A stretch of DNA of 64,000 bases from Salinibacillus xinjiangensis (lineage in GTDB: Bacteria; Bacillota; Bacilli; Bacillales; Alkalibacillaceae), in NCBI RefSeq assembly GCF_009649735.1, contig NZ_WJNH01000003.1:124001-188000 (forward strand), read 5' to 3'. The notes under the pieces were generated by a model. That model was not told the DNA's origin. It ran no database searches and saw only the letters and a list, made by a program, of their open reading frames with translations. The position numbers were made by a program, and so were the translations under genes. Of this stretch, positions 59,361 through 64,000 are shown piece after piece. The number at the start of each line of letters is the position of its first letter. Position 1 is the first letter of the stretch.

Positions 59361-59779
59361 ACCAAATGAAAACAAGTGCCATATCATTCCTGCTAATTAC
59401 CATTATTGCATTGTTTTTTATCGATTCTGGCAACAACGAGATCGCTTATGAAATGGTCAGCTATGAGCGTTTACCTGAAGAGTATAAGGAGGATTTTAAC
59501 CTCATGGGTCCAGGTGGGACGGGAATGTTTTCACACAAAGGCCATACTTACGCGTTTATTTTAACTGAACCGGATCAACAAGTTGCTGTTGAATTTGTTG
59601 GTCAAGATGCACCGATGGGGAGCTATGATGTGAAATATAGTCTTCAGCCTAAAGAGACCAATGGAGAAGCTATTGTAATAGAAGGTACACATGGTACATT
59701 TACTCCTTTTATTCTTAAATTAGAAAAGGAAGTATCTCCTCCGTTTGGTTTTACTAATACGAATGCATTGGAACAGTAA
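59357..59779 (+). CDS. Small exported or anchored protein
   Basis: 140 residues from TTG 59357, which overlaps the upstream stop as TTGA and has GGGAGG in front. An N-terminal hydrophobic segment (about 6-23) is followed by a soluble, beta-like domain with 'LMGPGGTGMFSHKGHTYAFI'. No family recognised. Third gene of the PadR operon. Confidence 0.65.
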   Translation: MNQMKTSAISFLLITIIALFFIDSGNNEIAYEMVSYERLPEEYKEDFNLMGPGGTGMFSHKGHTYAFILTEPDQQVAVEFVGQDAPMGSYDVKYSLQPKETNGEAIVIEGTHGTFTPFILKLEKEVSPPFGFTNTNALEQ

Positions 59780-59796
59780 ATAGTTCTTGGATTAAT

Positions 59797-59822
59797 GGAG
59801 CTTTGAAAATACTCAAAGCTCC
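59797..59822 (+). terminator. Terminator hairpin of the PadR operon
   Basis: Perfect 10-base stem GGAGCTTTGA-AAATAC-TCAAAGCTCC followed by ATTTGTCATTT. Confidence 0.8.
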
Positions 59823-59875
59823 ATTTGTCATTTCAGCTTCTCCTGCTAACAAAGGAGGAAAAACACCAAAGTTAC

Positions 59876-59904
59876 TGGGACAGGGGACCTGTCCCTCTGA
59901 CCCA
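59876..59904. repeat. REP-like palindromic element, short form
   Basis: TGGGACAGGGGACC...GTCCCTCTGACCCA, 29 bases, between the convergent PadR operon and the flavoprotein gene, almost touching the stop of the latter. Confidence 0.75.
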
Positions 59905-59906
59905 TA

Positions 59907-60449
59907 TTAATGATGTAGTTTTTTGGCGGTTTCGGCTACTAATTTTCCGTATTCCCTTGCTATTTGCATTTCTGTATCATTTGGTTTATTCATTGGGGCA
60001 TCTTTAGATGTTTCTACTGGAATTACGGCAGTTGCTCCATATGGATTACCATAATGCGCTCGGTCCTCATTTATGGGTCCAGCATTAGAGACGATTACCA
60101 TACCATGATGTTGCATGGGTGTTTGCAATGCTCGACATACATTTTCTACTCCACCATGCTGGGTTGAAGTCGTTGCGAAAACTCCTCCAACTTTTCCTTG
60201 AAGAGCCCCCGTAAACCATAGTTGTCCTAGTTTAGAAAAGAAAGTGGCCATCTTTGGGTTTGCCTCTCCAAAGATACCTGATGAACCCCAAATAATGCCT
60301 GATGCATCTTTTAAATCATCAGGTTCAATTTCTTCAACTGATTTGTAAATAACTTCACTTCCATCCACCTGTTTAGCACCATCTGCTATTGCATTACCTA
60401 GTACTTCTGTATGTCCAAACATACTACCGTGTAGAACATAAATTTTCAT
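59907..60449 (-). CDS. Flavodoxin-fold NAD(P)H:quinone oxidoreductase (WrbA-like)
   Basis: 180 residues. FMN-binding loop YVLHGSMFGHTEVLGNAI, then 'SGIIWGSSGIFGEANPKMAT' and GGVFATTSTQHGGVENV match WrbA-type flavodoxin-like reductases, which reduce quinones by two electrons. ATG 60449 is used; GGAG lies a little far (11 bases). It is followed downstream by a REP element, with the DJ-1 gene just upstream on the same strand. Confidence 0.87.
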   Translation of the reverse strand: MKIYVLHGSMFGHTEVLGNAIADGAKQVDGSEVIYKSVEEIEPDDLKDASGIIWGSSGIFGEANPKMATFFSKLGQLWFTGALQGKVGGVFATTSTQHGGVENVCRALQTPMQHHGMVIVSNAGPINEDRAHYGNPYGATAVIPVETSKDAPMNKPNDTEMQIAREYGKLVAETAKKLHH

Positions 60450-60517
60450 ACCTATTTCTACTCCTTTCAAATTTGTACATTATATCTTCTTTCATCTTGT
60501 GAATCATTATGTGTAAA

Positions 60518-61195
60518 TTATTTCTTATTGAGTGCCTTAACTAGTTCTTCCCCCATCAGCTCAGAAGAAAACGGGTCACGACTTGTGACAATTTGGTCAT
60601 CTGCCCAAACAGCGTAAGCCTTTTGATTTAAATCGCCTTTATCATATTGGGCAATCTTTGTCATTTCTTGTTCTAGGCTAAAGGGAAGAATATCAAGTAA
60701 GCCTTCAGGTTCGATTTCATCTGGATAACCTGTAACCTTTTTTCCGGAAATAATGCTTTTACCATCAGGTCGAATTGTCCAAATAAGAGGAGCTGGTCCA
60801 TGACATTCTGCAGCGACAATACCACCATGATCATAAATTGAATTGATAATATGATGTAGGTCCTTATCCTTGGCAAGATCATACATTGCACCGTGTCCAC
60901 CAACTACTAATATTACATCATAGTCCTGAGCATTCACATCAGAAAGCTTTTGTGTTTCATCCGCTCTTCCAGACTCATACAATGCCTTATAAGTTCCTTT
61001 TGGGTCATATTCAGGTAGAAAACTAGTTTGATCCACAGTAGGCTTTCCACCTAAAGGTGATGCAAGATCAACTATATGACCAGCATTTTCCAGAGCTTCA
61101 AGTGGAGCAAATAATTCTTCTCCCCACCAACCTGTTTCATAGCTGTTTTCTTCATCCTTATAACCACTTGATAAAACTGCAAGTACTTTTGCCAT
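60518..61195 (-). CDS. DJ-1/PfpI superfamily (class I glutamine amidotransferase-like) protein
   Basis: 225 residues. The nucleophile elbow is IVAAECHGPAPLIW (Cys), with the acidic partner in LASPLGGKPT and GGHGAMYDLAKD upstream: the Hsp31/HchA and ThiJ/PfpI pattern. Relatives are chaperones, glyoxalase III or proteases. ATG 61195 with GGAGGT in front is preferred over an upstream start at 61255. It sits 68 bases before the flavoprotein gene, same strand, probably an electrophile/quinone-stress pair. Confidence 0.88.
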   Translation of the reverse strand: MAKVLAVLSSGYKDEENSYETGWWGEELFAPLEALENAGHIVDLASPLGGKPTVDQTSFLPEYDPKGTYKALYESGRADETQKLSDVNAQDYDVILVVGGHGAMYDLAKDKDLHHIINSIYDHGGIVAAECHGPAPLIWTIRPDGKSIISGKKVTGYPDEIEPEGLLDILPFSLEQEMTKIAQYDKGDLNQKAYAVWADDQIVTSRDPFSSELMGEELVKALNKK

Positions 61196-61311
61196 TTTCA
61201 AACCTCCATTAAATTGACAGTCGAATTTTTTAGCATTTTTTAGTGTTCCCGGCAAGGTACAAATTAAATTAGTAAAAATTTTTTAAGTTAGGCCGTATCT
61301 TTTTAATGATT

Positions 61312-61520
61312 TTAATTACCTCTGTCAGACATTGCAATTGGGTGTTCTATTTCATTTGATTTATGAACGTTATAAGGAGTCCCATCAGGTGCAATTTTTG
61401 TTTCGTAAAACTTGTGCTTTTCTAGAATTCGCTTTACAAATTCAACAGCTATTTCGTGCTCAGCAGACCCCTGTAATCCTTTCGTTATATTGATGTGATA
61501 ACGGATACTTCGGATTTGTC
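61312..61520 (-). pseudogene. C-terminal fragment of an unrecognised gene
   Basis: An open frame of about 68 codons without a start, ending at 61312: 'GLQGSAEHEIAVEFVKRILE', KHKFYETKIAPDGTPYNVHK, SNEIEHPIAMSDRGN. The composition looks like real coding sequence. I do not recognise the family. Its upstream part has been lost at about 61520, next to transposase-like fragments. Confidence 0.35.
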
Positions 61521-61621
61521 AGATGAGTATTTAGCAAAACTGATTGTAAGGGCTAACAATAAATGCGGTAAACGCTTTTTTGCAGGAAATAAGACGTAGC
61601 CTTTCAGTATTTTAAAGACCG

Positions 61622-61825
61622 TTGGTAACTTCTAGAGGTGACGGAAAATCATATATATACAGCAATTTCAATCCTAAATATGCGCAAATGGCAATCATGA
61701 TATTGAGGACCTATTACAACTTCTGTCAGCCTTTTAATTCAAATGGAGTTGAGGAAACGCCAGCACAAAGAATTGGTGTTGCTGACAGGATATATAATTG
61801 GAAAGATATCATTTACAAAAGGTAG
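61622..61825 (+). pseudogene. Transposase/integrase C-terminal remnant
   Basis: 67 codons containing MAIMILRTYYNFCQPFNSNG and ETPAQRIGVADRIYNWKDII. The 'YYNFCxPF...TPAQRxGxxDxxY' pattern is typical of the C-terminal end of DDE transposases. A further piece (SDEYLAKLIVRANNKCGKRF) lies just upstream in another frame. No inverted repeats found; a dead element. Confidence 0.45.
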
Positions 61826-61931
61826 GAAAATCTGAATTGTACGTCAAGATAATAAGAGGACATTGTGAACTATACACTCAAACTACGATGCAGTTTTAAT
61901 TAACAAGAGGTTATGAACTTTAATTACGAAC

Positions 61932-61966
61932 GGGGGCGTTCCTTAAAAAAGGAGAAGTCCCTTTTT
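61932..61966 (+). terminator. Possible terminator hairpin
   Basis: Imperfect GGGGCGTTCCTT-AAAA-AAGGAGAAGTCCC stem followed by TTTTT. It follows the transposase remnant. Confidence 0.45.
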
Positions 61967-62062
61967 ATTATAGTAAATGGTGGTTATAGTGGAAATGTTT
62001 CATTTTTCAAGTAACTCATGTATAATAGGAACATAGGTTCGGGTAAGTGGTAGGAATTAGAA

Positions 62063-62131
62063 ATGAGGGGGGAATGTGAGAAATGCGGAAAGGGACTTCA
62101 AAAGAATTCCATTGAATCGGCATCACCTTGA
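62063..62131 (+). pseudogene. N-terminal fragment of a DUF1272-like zinc-ribbon gene
   Basis: MRGECEKCGKGLQKNS shows the CxxC opening of DUF1272 proteins and stops after 22 codons. The second Cys pair is missing, and the sequence passes directly into an SRPBCC remnant. Confidence 0.45.
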
Positions 62132-62494
62132 AAATGGATGAATGGCTTAGTGGCGATGGAGCGATTGGATGATGGTCCAATAAAAGTAGGAAGTGAATGG
62201 AAAGAAACGAGAAAAATGTTTGGAAAAGAGGCTTCCGAATATTTTGAGGTGAAGGAATTACAAGAACCGAAAAAGATTGTATTATACTGTGAGCTCGAAA
62301 GGAACAACAGGTAAAGGGGAATTTGTTTATACATACCATATTGCTTCATCTGATCAGCATACAGAAGTTACTTTGAATGGGGAAATTAAGGAGCTTACTG
62401 GCTTAACCAAATTATTTGGAAAATGATGGTTGGGACCTTTAAAAAAGCATGTGCCAAGGATATGGATGAATTAAAAAACTATTTGGAGAAATGA
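62132..62494 (+). pseudogene. SRPBCC (polyketide cyclase-like) protein, multiple frameshifts
   Basis: Segments of one protein in three frames: WMNGLVAMERLDDGPIKVGS and EWKETRKMFGKEASEYFEVK; then SSKGTTGKGEFVYTYHIASS, 'EVTLNGEIKELTGLTKLFGK'; then MMVGTFKKACAKDMDELKNY. In order they match a START-like SRPBCC domain of about 140 residues. Breaks lie near 62290 and 62425. Not functional as read. Confidence 0.6.
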
Positions 62495-62576
62495 TAGATT
62501 AACAGTGGTTAAGTCACAAACTTTTATGGAGGCGAATATCATAATTAGGTAAACCAAGTACCTAGGAGTGATAGGA

Positions 62577-63374
62577 TTGCCAATTGTTGACGGTAAATCA
62601 TTTATTTATACAGTTAAACAGGGGGACACCTTGTATTCCATCGCATCGCGAATTGGAGGTACAGTTCCTCTCCTAGTGGAAGCCAATGCGATTTATCCTC
62701 CGTTTACCGATCCCTATCTCATCTTTCCAGGTCAAGTATTAGTCATCTCGACACCTGGGAACAGACAAGTGAACCATATTATCAGTTCTGAGGATACACT
62801 AAATCAAATTGCGGGACGGTATTCAACGAGCGTAGATTTACTCCAAGGCATAAATCCTCAATTTACAAATCCTGACCTCATTAATCCAAATCAAGTTCTT
62901 CACGTTACTGCTTTTATCTATCTAGTTGAACAAGGGGATACACTAAACCAAATCGCTCAACGCTTTGGACTTCCCTTATCTACAATAATAGAAGCGAATC
63001 GTCAGCGACCGGGTTTCTCACCTGATGTCATCCTCCCAGGATACCAGCTCATTATCCCGATTCCAACTTCCAATAACATCGTTGTGTTCAACCCACTTCC
63101 AGGAACCATGATTGAAGAAGAACAAAATCTTGAGGGTTTTGCCCGTGCGTTTGAGGGAGTGATTCTCTACCGTCTAGTCGATCAAAACGGTCAAATCGTA
63201 ACAGCAGAAGCACCTATTCAAACCAGTGCAGGTGCACCTCAATACGGGGCATTTTCCACATCGATTGCATTTGAACAGCAGCCAACGAGTCAAACAGGGG
63301 AGTTATGGGTCTACACAAGAAGCCCGCGTGATGGAAGTATTCAGGATTTGGTTAGATTATTTGTTAAATTTTAG
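62577..63374 (+). CDS. LysM-repeat protein with C-terminal Gmad2 domain
   Basis: 265 residues. Three LysM repeats: FIYTVKQGDTLYSIASRIGG (about 8-52), HIISSEDTLNQIAGRYSTSV (about 60-104) and YLVEQGDTLNQIAQRFGLPL (about 110-155). Then comes a Gmad2-type immunoglobulin-like domain (NNIVVFNPLPGTMIEEEQNL ... PRDGSIQDLVRLFVKF). LysM binds N-acetylglucosamine in peptidoglycan or spore cortex; Gmad2 is common in spore germination and sporulation proteins. There is no signal peptide, so it may act in the spore or mother cell. TTG 62577 follows AGGAGTGATAGG. Confidence 0.85.
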   Translation: MPIVDGKSFIYTVKQGDTLYSIASRIGGTVPLLVEANAIYPPFTDPYLIFPGQVLVISTPGNRQVNHIISSEDTLNQIAGRYSTSVDLLQGINPQFTNPDLINPNQVLHVTAFIYLVEQGDTLNQIAQRFGLPLSTIIEANRQRPGFSPDVILPGYQLIIPIPTSNNIVVFNPLPGTMIEEEQNLEGFARAFEGVILYRLVDQNGQIVTAEAPIQTSAGAPQYGAFSTSIAFEQQPTSQTGELWVYTRSPRDGSIQDLVRLFVKF

Positions 63375-63440
63375 CTCGAAAAAATAATAATACTTTTCAA
63401 TAAACTCTAACTATGTCATAATAAATAAAATTTCACTTTT

Positions 63441-63734
63441 AAAGGCGATGAAGAGGAAAGTAAATCAACCACATTTTCTAGACAGAGAGCTTCGGTTGCT
63501 GAGAAGAAGCAGAAAATCCTTGATTGAAAATGGCCTCAGAGCTGCAAGGTCGACTTTCTAAATAGAAATAGACTTTGACGAGATTTGGCATTCGTTACAA
63601 ATGTCAGAGTATAAGGGTTCGAATGAGCTCCGTACTTACTGAGGCTGGTCATGTGAGTGATCAGTAAATTAAGGTGGTAACACGAGATATACCTCGTCCT
63701 TAGACAATTCTATTGTCTTGGGGCGAGGTTTTTT
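63441..63734 (+). promoter_or_regulatory. T-box leader of methionyl-tRNA synthetase gene
   Basis: Starts with the typical AAAGGCGATGAAGAGGAAAG. The invariant T-box AAGGTGGTAACACGAG lies at 63671-63686. The terminator is CCTCGTCCTTAGACAA...TTGTCTTGGGGCGAGG (63692-63728) followed by six T. Uncharged tRNA binding the leader would favour the antiterminator. An ATG in the stem I region (about 63530) could be the Met specifier (inference). Confidence 0.93.
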
Positions 63735-63763
63735 ATTTGATTTTTAAAAAGGAGGAGTTTTAC

Positions 63764-64000
63764 ATGTCAGTATTAATTGGTGGGGCGTGGCCCTATGCGA
63801 ATGGTTCCCTTCATTTGGGGCATGTTGTGAGTTTATTACCTGGTGATATTTTAGCAAGGTATTTTCGGTTGAAAGGGGAGAAAGTTCTCTATGTGTCCGG
63901 AAGTGATTGTAACGGCACACCCATTGCGATTAAAGCTAAGCAGGAGGGGGTAACGACTCAAGAGATTGCGGATCGCTATCATGAGGAGTTTCAACGTGAT
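63764..64000 (+). CDS. metG: Methionyl-tRNA synthetase, N-terminal part (runs off the window)
   Basis: 79 codons visible from ATG 63764 after [29 protein letters not shown] contains the class I HLGH (HIGH) motif; [20 protein letters not shown] and [10 protein letters not shown] continue the catalytic domain. It charges tRNA-Met with methionine. The T-box leader couples expression to tRNA-Met charging. The GGAWPYANG form is that of the E. coli/archaeal-like MetRS, which some Bacillaceae carry in addition to or in place of the usual MetS. Confidence 0.93.
   Translation, partial: MSVLIGGAWPYANGSLHLGHVVSLLPGDILARYFRLKGEKVLYVSGSDCNGTPIAIKAKQEGVTTQEIADRYHEEFQRD

Overview
The window reads as chromosomal DNA of a low-G+C, Gram-positive, probably spore-forming member of the Bacillaceae. 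Supporting signs are A+T-rich intergenic DNA, strong AGGAGG-type ribosome sites, frequent TTG/GTG starts, a T-box leader in front of metG, sigma-54 and cre (CcpA) control signals, ECF sigma/anti-sigma pairs, and YozG/YoaS-like and YuzL-like genes. No rRNA, tRNA, CRISPR array, integrase or intact transposase was seen.

Layout. 0.1-10.3 kb is a mixed accessory stretch: small membrane proteins, a terpenoid (squalene/phytoene synthase) gene, a DUF2975 + XRE pair with a broken paralogue, a papain-like hydrolase and a pentapeptide protein. It also holds several genes broken by single frameshifts (DUF2975, ornithine cyclodeaminase, VOC, LD-carboxypeptidase, alpha/beta hydrolase). 10.5-14.9 kb carries two ECF sigma/anti-sigma cassettes facing each other around a GNAT gene. 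15-24.5 kb holds a nucleotidyltransferase, an aminotransferase and XRE-cupin regulator, an esterase + DoxX pair, a GTP cyclohydrolase II-like gene, a DUF2243 pair and a MocR regulator. It is dotted with palindromic REP-like elements.

24.9-42.5 kb is a single catabolic locus. A PAS-containing sigma-54 activator (24942) lies upstream of an operon of about 14.6 kb with a textbook -24/-12 promoter (27722-27738). Two copies of the palindrome TGATTCA-N4-TGAATCA sit 95-160 bases upstream of it and probably bind the activator. The operon encodes an acyl-CoA ligase, two acyl-CoA dehydrogenases, two thiolases, two short-chain dehydrogenases, a MaoC-type hydratase pair, an enoyl-CoA hydratase and a complete Liv-type ABC importer. 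Together these would import a carboxylic acid, activate it with CoA and degrade it by beta-oxidation-like steps. A cre site before the importer suggests catabolite repression.

44.1-54.5 kb is the most interesting region: a six-gene presumed defence locus. It encodes a C5-cytosine methyltransferase with its own promoter and terminator; a protein carrying a MutH/Sau3AI-type domain whose catalytic glutamate position is serine; an 800-residue protein sharing its C-terminal module; a ParB-like protein; a phospholipase D + SNF2-type helicase fusion; and an HNH endonuclease. I cannot match this gene set to a named system. I read it as a multi-component restriction-modification-like system in which target recognition, remodelling and cleavage are split over several proteins.

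54.7-64 kb returns to ordinary genes: a secreted glycerophosphodiesterase, NERD nuclease, MazG-like pyrophosphohydrolase, nucleoside deaminase, a PadR-controlled membrane operon, a WrbA-like flavoprotein and a DJ-1/PfpI protein. A scar of broken genes (61.3-62.5 kb), a LysM protein, and a T-box leader with the start of methionyl-tRNA synthetase complete the window. The many single-base frame breaks in 1-10 kb, 26.9 kb and 62 kb are either real decay or assembly errors; several sit in homopolymers.
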